Shown: positions 31,372-38,218 of the stretch, piece by piece | Layout of the letters: each line of letters starts with the position of its first letter | Numbering within the stretch: the first letter of the stretch is position 1 | DNA from: a virus | Virus record (IMG/VR): IMGVR_UViG_3300006737_000069 | Span: 1-38,440 of that record | DNA length: 38,440 bases | Strand: one strand, 5' to 3' | The notes under the pieces: model-generated | Seen by the model: the letters and a program-made list of their open reading frames with translations, nothing else | Databases searched by the model: none | What the model was told of the DNA's origin: nothing | Translations under genes and position numbers: made by a program

Positions 31372-32856
31372 TTAATAATATGACAAAGCTGTTCTATCTA
31401 CTTGCATATCTTCTTGATAGTCGCTATCTAACTCCACTAAACCACCTTGTCTTATTCGCATTAAAGCCATAGTGGTAGAGTCACAAAAGTCATCATTTTC
31501 TCCAAAGGGAAAAGCAGCTAACTCTTCTATTACTTCTTCTGCAAAAGCATCTTCTGTAGCATATACCATACCACTTTCAAACATAGGTGCAATAGAGTTC
31601 ATTCTTGCAACCTTGTCTTGTCCTCTACTAGGCGAGTAAGCTTGCACAGGTATTCCTATTTTTCTAAGTTCTTGTGTTAAAGGTGTACCACTAGCTTTGG
31701 CCTCTATTAAAACTATGTCTGGCTCCCAATACTTATATTCCTCTAATGCTATATTTTTCAGTTGTGGAAAGTCTACTCTGTGTCTACTAGCATCTAACAA
31801 TATAATTGCATGTTCGCTACCATCTTCAGGGTCAAATATTCCCCAAGTCGTTATAGCAGAATAGTCTGCTGTTTCTTTTGCGCTAAAAGCAGTATCGTAA
31901 CTTTGCACGATACACTGACAACTAGGTATAGCTTCATTCTCCCATTTCTGCCACCATTCTCTTTTAACTATAGAACCGCTTTCTGCGGTTGGGTTTTGCA
32001 TCCATTGTGCGTTCCATTTGCTTATCGGCAAAGATGCTTTTACTGATAACAATTCCTCTTTCTTCCAAAACTCTTTCCACAAAGGTTCTTCTGAATCAGG
32101 CATGATAGCTGGAAACTCAACTACTTCCCATTGGTCTGCGTGTGTTTCAGATTGTCTTTTAAGCAATCTGCCAGCCAAATCTTTTGTACTCCAACGAGTC
32201 ATAACCAAAACGATGGTGCCGCCGGGCTGCAATCTTTGGCGTGGTCCACTTGTGTACCACTCCCAAGCTGCATCCATTGCAGTCGGCGACATTGCATCTT
32301 GTTCTGAATGAGGGTCATCTATAATTAATAAATCAGCACCACGTCCTGTTATAGCGCCACCAACACCTGAATAGAAAGCTTCACCACCATCATCTGTAGT
32401 CCATCTACCAGCAGACTTATTATCACCTGACAAATTTATGTCAGGAAATATGGTTTGATACTCTTCGCTGTCTATAATATTACGCACTCTTCTACCAAAT
32501 CGCACAGCAAGTTCTGCCGTGTGTGTCGCTTGTATTATTTTTAAACTTGGATTAAGTCCCATCATCCAAGCAGGAAAATATGTAGATGCAAACTCTGATT
32601 TGGTATGTCTAGGTGGCAACATAACCATAAGTCTTTTGCACTTACCTTGTGCTATACGGTTTAGTTTTTTTGCGAGAACTTTATGATGTCTACCCATGAT
32701 AAAGCCATCCCATTGATGTTTTACAAACTCTAAAAAGTCAGACTTACATTTGTCTCTAGCATTTAGATTCTTCCACTTATCAATTAGGGTTAAAGCTTCT
32801 ACTTGCTCATCCCTAGACAAAGCGTCAAAAGATTTAATTTTATCTAAATCAATCAT
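31372..32856 (-). CDS. terL: Terminase large subunit
   Basis: 494 aa from ATG 32856; a TTG five codons upstream is an alternative, and neither has a good ribosome-binding site. The ATPase half has PPRHTKSE (81-88, Walker A-like with the Arg/His form of phage terminases), LKIIQATHTAELAVRFGRRV and LLIIDDP (176-182, Walker B with catalytic acid), then IVLVMTRWSTKDLAGRL. The nuclease half contains QSYDTAFSAKETADYSAITT and PDIVLIEAKASGTPLTQEL, the acidic residues of the RNase H-like fold. It pumps DNA into the prohead and cuts it. No small subunit gene is recognised nearby. Confidence 0.95.
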   Translation of the reverse strand: MIDLDKIKSFDALSRDEQVEALTLIDKWKNLNARDKCKSDFLEFVKHQWDGFIMGRHHKVLAKKLNRIAQGKCKRLMVMLPPRHTKSEFASTYFPAWMMGLNPSLKIIQATHTAELAVRFGRRVRNIIDSEEYQTIFPDINLSGDNKSAGRWTTDDGGEAFYSGVGGAITGRGADLLIIDDPHSEQDAMSPTAMDAAWEWYTSGPRQRLQPGGTIVLVMTRWSTKDLAGRLLKRQSETHADQWEVVEFPAIMPDSEEPLWKEFWKKEELLSVKASLPISKWNAQWMQNPTAESGSIVKREWWQKWENEAIPSCQCIVQSYDTAFSAKETADYSAITTWGIFDPEDGSEHAIILLDASRHRVDFPQLKNIALEEYKYWEPDIVLIEAKASGTPLTQELRKIGIPVQAYSPSRGQDKVARMNSIAPMFESGMVYATEDAFAEEVIEELAAFPFGENDDFCDSTTMALMRIRQGGLVELDSDYQEDMQVDRTALSYY

Positions 32857-32897
32857 AAGGTGGAGAGCCAATAAGTATAATTAGAGGACAAAATTGA

Positions 32898-32956
32898 CTC
32901 TCCTAACATGCTACATCGGAGAGAGGAGATATGTGAACATCCACAAATGAGCATGT
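32898..32956. other. Structured intergenic region between lysis and terminase genes
   Basis: Two nested inverted repeats: CTCTCC (32898-32903) with GGAGAG (32918-32923), and ACATGCT (32906-32912) with AGCATGT (32950-32956). The 103 bases between the terminase and lysozyme genes carry no gene. On the minus strand TATACT (near 32879-32874) could be a -10 for the terminase. It may be a packaging site, an attenuator or a leader; not decided. Confidence 0.5.
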
Positions 32957-32959
32957 CAA

Positions 32960-33433
32960 TTAGACTTTACCCCATTCTTGTCCTTGGAACAATAACGCCT
33001 CAGCCTTTCTTCTTTTTTTTAGGCCTTCATTAGGCACTCCATTAACTTTGTTCCATCTTTGAATTTGATAAGGCACATCATCCCACAATTTGTTGTTCAG
33101 TCTGTTCAATAAACTACTTGAAGATAGGTTTGATGGACCTAAATTGAATACCCATGACACCAAGGCATCAAACTCATTTTGTTTTAAGTCTGAAGTAACC
33201 ATATCGTTAATATAACCTTCGTATTCTTCAAGCTCATGAGCGAGTAAATCTTCCGCTTCTTGTTTTGTAATTGTCATACCGTCTTGTACAGGACTACCAT
33301 CAATAAGCTTTAGACTACCATACCCTATGGTTGGCTTATTTGCTGGGCATCTGTAAGAAACGACCATGCCGTCTTGCATGGGACAACCTTCAAAATGTTT
33401 TATTAAATCAATACCTTCTTTTGATATTTTCAA
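32960..33433 (-). CDS. Phage endolysin, GH24 lysozyme with TTG start
   Basis: Cleaves peptidoglycan at lysis. TTG 33433 is taken as start because AAAGGAG stands exactly before it (AAAGGAGACTAGCTTG); an ATG at 33490 would overlap the holin-type gene by 56 bases and lacks a site. In 157-aa numbering the catalytic residues are Glu15 in KHFEG, Cys29 in YRCPA and Thr35 in TIGYG. This E-C-T form has Cys in place of the T4 Asp and a longer E-to-C spacing (13 residues instead of 8). No signal-arrest-release segment is seen, so it depends on a holin. Confidence 0.9.
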   Translation of the reverse strand: MKISKEGIDLIKHFEGCPMQDGMVVSYRCPANKPTIGYGSLKLIDGSPVQDGMTITKQEAEDLLAHELEEYEGYINDMVTSDLKQNEFDALVSWVFNLGPSNLSSSSLLNRLNNKLWDDVPYQIQRWNKVNGVPNEGLKKRRKAEALLFQGQEWGKV

Positions 33434-33434
33434 G

Positions 33435-33914
33435 CTAGTCTCCTTTTTCAGGAGAGTGAGATGCTCCAAAATAGAACGAAATAATTGCACTAGCTAATCC
33501 TCCAAGATAACCTAACACTAGATTAATTAAGGCTTCAGAGTTTTGTTCTGGTGGTTGTAGTGTTACTAAAAATATGTAGCCTAAAAAACCGCCTATTGTA
33601 AATAACCCTATGATTCTTGCAGTCCAATCTTTACTAAACATGCCTCTAGCATGTTGTTTGTCTTGTGTTTCTAGCTTAAACACATCTACATCAAGCTCTT
33701 TCATTTGAACCTCAAACTCCTGTTCTGCTTTTTTAAGCTCTAACATTTGTTCAGGTGTAGCATTTTGCATAGCTTGTTGTATAGATTTTTGGTCATTAGA
33801 TACACCAAGAACTTGTGCTATTTTGCCCATAGCCATATTGCCTAAGGGACCACCCATAGCTGAACCTAGTGTTGGAGCCACAGCACCAACTATATTTTTT
33901 AGTAATCCTTTCAT
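33435..33914 (-). CDS. Holin-type protein (GTA 3TM holin-like)
   Basis: 159 aa. A Gly/Ala-rich amphipathic N-terminus (IVGAVAPTLGSAMGGPLGNM) and a charged helix (PEQMLELKKAEQEFEVQMKE) precede two clear membrane spans, about 99-119 (RIIGLFTIGGFLGYIFLV) and 126-148 (INLVLGYLGGLASAIISFYF). This arrangement matches the three-segment holin family known from gene transfer agents and marine phages. It overlaps the preceding gene by four bases and leads directly to the lysozyme. It would permeabilise the inner membrane at lysis. Confidence 0.82.
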   Translation of the reverse strand: MKGLLKNIVGAVAPTLGSAMGGPLGNMAMGKIAQVLGVSNDQKSIQQAMQNATPEQMLELKKAEQEFEVQMKELDVDVFKLETQDKQHARGMFSKDWTARIIGLFTIGGFLGYIFLVTLQPPEQNSEALINLVLGYLGGLASAIISFYFGASHSPEKGD

Positions 33915-34126
33915 ATTAATATGCTCGTTAAGACTGCTATACCTATCGCACCAAGAAAGCCAAACACACCAAAAGTGGTGGCTTTAATTGTTGAATTGAT
34001 AAGAGTTATTTCTTGTTTTATGTCAGAAAACTCGTTAAATGCTGTTTTCCAACGCTCGTGAGATATTGTTTCTAACTTTGTAAGTCTTTCTGCAACATCA
34101 TTGACTGTCATTTTTTTATTAACCAT
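33911..34126 (-). CDS. XhlA-like small membrane protein of the lysis cassette
   Basis: 71 aa: a coiled-coil N-terminal part (TVNDVAERLTKLETISHERW, then IKQEITLINSTIK) and one C-terminal membrane span (TTFGVFGFLGAIGIAVLTSI). The layout recalls XhlA-type holin accessory proteins with a cytoplasmic coiled coil. It lies five bases after the cyclase stop and four bases into the next gene. It may be a second holin or an antiholin. Confidence 0.72.
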   Translation of the reverse strand: MVNKKMTVNDVAERLTKLETISHERWKTAFNEFSDIKQEITLINSTIKATTFGVFGFLGAIGIAVLTSILI

Positions 34127-34131
34127 AATTT

Positions 34132-35883
34132 TTATATAGTAAAAATTTTCAGAGGTTTACTTTTGCCTTTAACCTTTATTGGCTTTAATGATTTTAACTT
34201 ATTATTAACACTTTGTGCAGTATTTTCTCCAATAAGTATATCTACGCCAACTTCTTTTGTTGCAGACTCTAGTCTAGCTGCTGTGTTTACAGCATCGCCA
34301 ATGGCCGAATAGTCGAACCGGGTGTCGCTACCTACATTTGCTATTACTGCTTCACCTGTATTAACGCCCACGCCAATAGCTATTTCATGTGGCAGTTCTT
34401 TGTTCAGTTCTTTTATGGCTTCTTGTATTTCAATAGCTGTCTTAACAGCAAGCTCTGCATGGTTTTCTAAGTCTAACGGTGCGTTAAAAATTCCCATTGC
34501 CGCGTCACCGATAAATTTGTCTAGCATCCCTTTATTACGCTGTATACACTCAACTTGCACTGTTAAAGCTTTGTTCATAATTTCTGTGACTTCTTCTGGC
34601 TCTAGTGTTTCTGACAAAGAAGTGAAGCCACGCACATCAGTGAAGAGAAAAGAGCAAAGCCTTCTCTCACCACCTAGCTTTAACAATTCAGGATTGTCTT
34701 GTAGTCTTTTTACCTGTCTTGGGTCTAAGTAATGCTCAAACTGTTTTTTGATTTGTAATCGTAATTTAAACTGTTGTCTAAATCTCAGATAAAAAGCTAT
34801 GGCTCCTGTAATAAAACTTGCGACCAATGTCCACGTTATATCTATTAATAATCCATCTTGTATAAGCCAATAACCACCATAAGCTAAAGCTGTTGTAAAA
34901 ATAGCATAGCTTATTACTCCTAGTGTCATGCCTAACAAATGTATTAAAAACCATGTGGCTGTAACTGATATTATAAAAATACCCATTTCTGCGGCTAAAG
35001 ACCAATCTGGTATGTAGGGCGAATCTTGTATTAATATAGATTCTGCTAGAGCGGCTTGTATTTTATGTGTCTCTAACAAACCCACAGCCGTAGAAATTTG
35101 CGGCATCACACCGTTAGCAGTAACACCCAAAAATACAAACTTATTTGCTACACTCATTTCTTGAAGTGTAGTTTGTGGTGTGTCTACCCAGCTAATCCAC
35201 TTACGACCAAGACTATCTGTTTTAACTGGTGGTATTCCTCGTATTGATATTTCTTCTATACCATTATCATTAGTTTTTATAATGTAAGTTTTTACATCAA
35301 ACAAAGCCTTATATATTTGTGTTCCAAAACTGGGAATCCACTCGCCGTTAGGTGTGCTTACCAATAAAGGTATTCTACGAACGAGTTGGTCAACCTCAGT
35401 TGGTGCAATGGCCAATCCTTGCAAGGCACTATTAGCTAACACATCTATGTTTTGCACTACTCCTTGTGAGACCAAACCTTGTGCTTTGTCACCCATAATT
35501 ACTGTGCCTGTGGCGTTTGGATATTCTCCGCTTGCATTTTCAAACATTGCTAATACTGAGGGTGCATATTGTAAAACTTGTGCAAAAATATCATCACCAC
35601 CCATACGGTCAGGTTGTGGATAGCTTATAACATGACCAACTCCAATAGCTCCTTCGTTGATTAAATCTATCTGTATTTGTGCAAGTGTTTTTCTAGGAAA
35701 AGGCCAACCACCCATATTAGCAACATCTTCTTCAGTAATATTTAGTATGACAAAATTACCTGATTCAGGTTGTTCTTTTACAAAGGCATCAAAGGTTTTA
35801 AGTTTTAGTATTTCTGTTGGTGTAGATTGAAACACCAAGGGTAAGGCTAGTATGGGTAGTATTAATAGTATTAGCTTTTTAAT
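34132..35883 (-). CDS. CHASE2-domain class III adenylate/guanylate cyclase, membrane-bound, probable AUU start
   Basis: 583 aa when read from ATT 35883, which follows GGAGAAACA and gives MKK-LILLILPILALPLVF, a signal anchor; the first ordinary start in frame is TTG 35838, which would lose it. Order: N-terminal span, periplasmic CHASE2 sensor (about 20-285, with ILNITEEDVANMGGWPFPRK), three membrane spans (about 297-318, 319-341, 345-367), then a class III cyclase. The cyclase has metal-binding Asp416 in FTDVRGFT and Asp460 in KFIGDAAMGIF, Lys456, and GDAVNTAARLE with Asn533 and Arg537, so all key residues for catalysis are present. The adenine-Asp site is Ser (YSAIG), as in class IIIb. Makes cAMP (or cGMP). 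The overlap with the 98-aa gene and the lysis genes 5 bases on show it is part of the phage operon. Confidence 0.92.
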   Translation of the reverse strand: MKKLILLILPILALPLVFQSTPTEILKLKTFDAFVKEQPESGNFVILNITEEDVANMGGWPFPRKTLAQIQIDLINEGAIGVGHVISYPQPDRMGGDDIFAQVLQYAPSVLAMFENASGEYPNATGTVIMGDKAQGLVSQGVVQNIDVLANSALQGLAIAPTEVDQLVRRIPLLVSTPNGEWIPSFGTQIYKALFDVKTYIIKTNDNGIEEISIRGIPPVKTDSLGRKWISWVDTPQTTLQEMSVANKFVFLGVTANGVMPQISTAVGLLETHKIQAALAESILIQDSPYIPDWSLAAEMGIFIISVTATWFLIHLLGMTLGVISYAIFTTALAYGGYWLIQDGLLIDITWTLVASFITGAIAFYLRFRQQFKLRLQIKKQFEHYLDPRQVKRLQDNPELLKLGGERRLCSFLFTDVRGFTSLSETLEPEEVTEIMNKALTVQVECIQRNKGMLDKFIGDAAMGIFNAPLDLENHAELAVKTAIEIQEAIKELNKELPHEIAIGVGVNTGEAVIANVGSDTRFDYSAIGDAVNTAARLESATKEVGVDILIGENTAQSVNNKLKSLKPIKVKGKSKPLKIFTI

Positions 35884-36167
35884 TGTTTCTCCTCTAAAAC
35901 CCTAAATGATTTAAGCTGTTGTATGTCATCCCATTTAGACCTTTTAATTTTAGTCCAATGATTCGCTCTATGTGTGCTTAAATAGGTTGGTCTTATTTTA
36001 ACCCATTTCCAACCAATATCGCCAATTTCAAAATGATGGTAGCCATGCGATAATTTGTTGGCTAAAGTTGGGTCGTTGTAAAACCTAACAATATCTCTAG
36101 GCTTTTTTGCATCTGGGTGTTGTTTTATATCTTTAAACTTAGGGTATTTTTTTATAGATTGTTTCAT
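35871..36167 (-). CDS. 98-aa basic protein of unknown function
   Basis: A basic, aromatic and His-rich protein (KKYPKFKDIKQHPDAKKPRD, GYHHFEIGDIGWKWVKIRPT, STHRANHWTKIKRSKWDDIQ). There is no membrane span or known motif. Its last codons overlap the ribosome-binding site and first codons of the cyclase, so its translation may set cyclase expression, including use of the rare AUU start. Two bases separate it from the 73-aa gene. Possibly nucleic-acid-binding by charge. Confidence 0.68.
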   Translation of the reverse strand: MKQSIKKYPKFKDIKQHPDAKKPRDIVRFYNDPTLANKLSHGYHHFEIGDIGWKWVKIRPTYLSTHRANHWTKIKRSKWDDIQQLKSFRVLEEKQLKS

Positions 36168-36169
36168 GC

Positions 36170-36391
36170 TTACACCATGTATTTTTTTCCTTTTTCAAAA
36201 AGAGCTTTCATTTTTGCAGGATATTCTTTTTGATTTCTACAGGCGTTTTGAGAACGCAGCAAAATACGTTCAAAGTTTTCTATCTCTAGCAACGACTCAT
36301 CTTTTGCAACAAGTGATTCAAAAATGTTTTTGACAAGTTTTGTTTCACTCCAGTTTAAATGTACGTTACATGAATGTTTATCTCTACTCAT
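36170..36391 (-). CDS. 73-aa protein of unknown function, first gene behind the strong promoter
   Basis: A soluble helical protein (ETKLVKNIFESLVAKDESLL, then IENFERILLRSQNACRNQKE) ending in KKYMV. Two cysteines but no metal motif. An AGGA sequence lies seven or eight bases before the ATG, and the near-consensus promoter at 36421-36448 is 30 bases upstream, so this is the promoter-proximal gene of the cyclase-lysis-terminase transcript. No family recognised. Confidence 0.7.
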   Translation of the reverse strand: MSRDKHSCNVHLNWSETKLVKNIFESLVAKDESLLEIENFERILLRSQNACRNQKEYPAKMKALFEKGKKYMV

Positions 36392-36420
36392 ATTTTTTCC
36401 TATATTTTGTTAATTTTTTT

Positions 36421-36448
36421 ATTATAAGGATTGTATAACAGATGTCAA
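36421..36448 (-). promoter_or_regulatory. Consensus sigma70 promoter TTGACA-N16-TATAAT before the cyclase/lysis block
   Basis: On the minus strand a perfect -35 TTGACA (36448-36443) and perfect -10 TATAAT (36426-36421) are 16 bases apart. It shares 11 bases (TCAACACTTTT on the plus strand, 36445-36455) and spacing with the promoter at 2861-2888. It separates the csgG-curlin-FecR genes from the cyclase, lysis and packaging genes. Confidence 0.92.
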
Positions 36449-36461
36449 CACTTTTCTACAC

Positions 36462-37607
36462 TTAATTAGATTGTGTAATTTTTATTATAGAGTCACTACC
36501 ACCATTAATCTTAATAACATTCGATACGCCGTCTTGTATAAAAATGACTGTGTAAGCATTTGAACCATCTAAATCTACTCTTACTGTTTCATTAACTTGT
36601 CTACGCAAACTCACTACATTACCTGTTATAAGCGTGGTTATTTGTGTGTCCGGGTCTTTACCTAATGAAGTCCCGGCTATCTGCGTTGTAGTAGCTTGTG
36701 CTAAAACATCCTCATCTTCATCTACAGCCAAGGCATCTAACACATTTAATAAATCCTCTAAATAATTTACATCAAGATAATTTATATCTAATTCTGTAAA
36801 TTGTAAGCTATCTTCTTTTAAATAATCTTCAGCTAAGTAATCAATATCTAGGTCGTTAAAATCTAATACGCTATCTGTTTGTGTGCTTGTGGCTTCTTCT
36901 TCTACTAAAACCTCTTGTTTGGGTGGTGTGACAATAAGCATGTTGTCTATTAGGTCTAGGGTTAAATCTAAAATTACAGGCTTAGTAGGTGCAGACTCAA
37001 ACACGCTAACTGTAGTAGCTTCATAAGGTTTATTAAGTATTACTGTACCCATCGCTGTTACTACTTCTATTTCACCACTAGATAAACCAAAAGCATCAGG
37101 CAAAAGAATTATTAGACTTCTACCTAATTCATCAACCGTAGCAGTAAAATCAGTACCTCTTATTGCTATATTTGCAGTAGGTGTTTTAAGTTTTATGTTT
37201 TGTTTATCTATACGGTTAAGATTGCCTGTAATAAACCTTGCCGTGCCTAAACCAAATGTTAAAGCCATCTTAGATTTACTAGGGTCCGGGTCAAATATAT
37301 ATGAGTCTATGACAAGTTCAGACCATTCTGTAAGTTTAACTACAGAATCATCTAAAAATTTAATAGCCATGCGACCATCTTTAGTTATGGCCTCATCGTT
37401 GCTCTGTATAGCAAACTTTAAATTAGCATCGTATGGTTTGTCTCGGACAATTTGTGCTGTGCCGTTTAGCTCAGATATGTCACCTATATCAACAGCTTGT
37501 GCTTGTACCTTGGTCGTTTTGAATAATACAAACAGTAGAAGCAGCAGTGCCAGAAACCGAAATAACTTTAAGCCAATCGTTGTCCTGTGTTGATAGCTGT
37601 TGTACAT
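36462..37607 (-). CDS. Secreted FecR-domain protein with curlin-like C-terminus
   Basis: 381 aa. A signal peptide (about 1-38: LFRFLALLLLLFVLF, cleavage near VQAQA) is followed by a FecR domain with SELNGTAQIVRDKPYDANLK, VKLTEWSELVIDSY and the hallmark TANIAIRGTDFTATVDE (144-160). An acidic linker (247-300) repeats LDIDYLAEDYL and LDINYLDVNYL. The last 32 residues carry IFIQDGVSNVIKI and GGSDSIIKITQ, a curlin-like pattern (Q-x-G-x-x-N). FecR-domain proteins are often found beside CHASE2 cyclases in bacterial genomes; here the cyclase is two small genes away. The start at 37607 (AGGACTTTTAATG) is needed for the signal peptide and overlaps the curlin gene by 119 bases. Confidence 0.85.
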   Translation of the reverse strand: MYNSYQHRTTIGLKLFRFLALLLLLFVLFKTTKVQAQAVDIGDISELNGTAQIVRDKPYDANLKFAIQSNDEAITKDGRMAIKFLDDSVVKLTEWSELVIDSYIFDPDPSKSKMALTFGLGTARFITGNLNRIDKQNIKLKTPTANIAIRGTDFTATVDELGRSLIILLPDAFGLSSGEIEVVTAMGTVILNKPYEATTVSVFESAPTKPVILDLTLDLIDNMLIVTPPKQEVLVEEEATSTQTDSVLDFNDLDIDYLAEDYLKEDSLQFTELDINYLDVNYLEDLLNVLDALAVDEDEDVLAQATTTQIAGTSLGKDPDTQITTLITGNVVSLRRQVNETVRVDLDGSNAYTVIFIQDGVSNVIKINGGSDSIIKITQSN

Positions 37608-38214
37608 TAAAAGTCCTAGAGCCTCCTGTGTGGTCTAACCAAAAATATCCACCTGCTGATGCTGTAACACCTGTACCTGTATAGGTAACTGTGTTGTCAC
37701 TACCATCTATATCCATATAGTTTGTAGCACCATCAATATTTATATTTGATGTAACTGTGTTATTTGAACCATTAATAATCCAATCTAAGTCAAGTGATGC
37801 AGCTAATGCTGTTGTGCCTTGATTTAAAGTAAAGGTATTACCGCTACCTGTAACATCGACATTTTGATTAGAGCCGTCAGCACTATAAGTATCTGTTGGG
37901 TCTACTTGTATGGTAAAACTATTTGTACCTCCATCAAACTCATAGAATCCTGTAAAGTTATCTGCAAAAATATCACCTAAAAACTTATTAGTTGCACCAA
38001 TCATATTAATATCAAGTGTCATACTATTACCGTCTAAATCAAAAGCATTGACACTGCCAGCAGTTGAATTTAACCCACCTATAATGTTTGAAATACCAAG
38101 TTGCTCTAAATCAATGTTTGCACCTGTTCCTGACTGGTCAACATATATTTCATTGTCAGCAGCAAAAACCACAAGAGAGCATGCAGCTAGTATGCTTATT
38201 AGTTTATTTTTCAT
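37489..38214 (-). CDS. Secreted curlin-repeat-like protein
   Basis: 241 aa with a signal peptide (KNKLISILAACSLVVFA, residues 2-18). The mature start has YVDQSGTGANIDLEQLGISN, matching the curlin repeat Q-x-G-x(n)-N-x(4)-Q-x-G-x-x-N. Further Asn/Gly/Asp/Thr-rich segments (DGNSMTLDINMIGATNKF, GSGNTFTLNQG, INGSNNTVTSNINIDGATNY, DGSDNTVTYTG) would form stacked beta strands, as in CsgA amyloid. The start lies four bases after csgG and is coupled to it. The most likely path is export by Sec and then through CsgG. The last 39 codons also encode the FecR signal peptide in another frame. Fibre formation is inference. Confidence 0.82.
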   Translation of the reverse strand: MKNKLISILAACSLVVFAADNEIYVDQSGTGANIDLEQLGISNIIGGLNSTAGSVNAFDLDGNSMTLDINMIGATNKFLGDIFADNFTGFYEFDGGTNSFTIQVDPTDTYSADGSNQNVDVTGSGNTFTLNQGTTALAASLDLDWIINGSNNTVTSNINIDGATNYMDIDGSDNTVTYTGTGVTASAGGYFWLDHTGGSRTFNVQQLSTQDNDWLKVISVSGTAASTVCIIQNDQGTSTSC

Positions 38215-38218
38215 AATT

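Noticed and set aside
31372-32871. TTG 32871 as terminase start
   Set aside because: The ATG five codons later is the more usual start and the extra residues (ALHL) show no family pattern; neither has a ribosome-binding site, so this remains a preference.
32954-32959. TTGACA as part of a promoter for the terminase gene
   Set aside because: No -10 box at 15-19 bases (TTCACA, TCACAT, CACATA only).
36456-36480. Terminator after the FecR gene
   Set aside because: TACAC/GTGTA gives only five weak pairs and no T-run on the minus strand; the T-rich side is on the plus strand, where no gene is transcribed.
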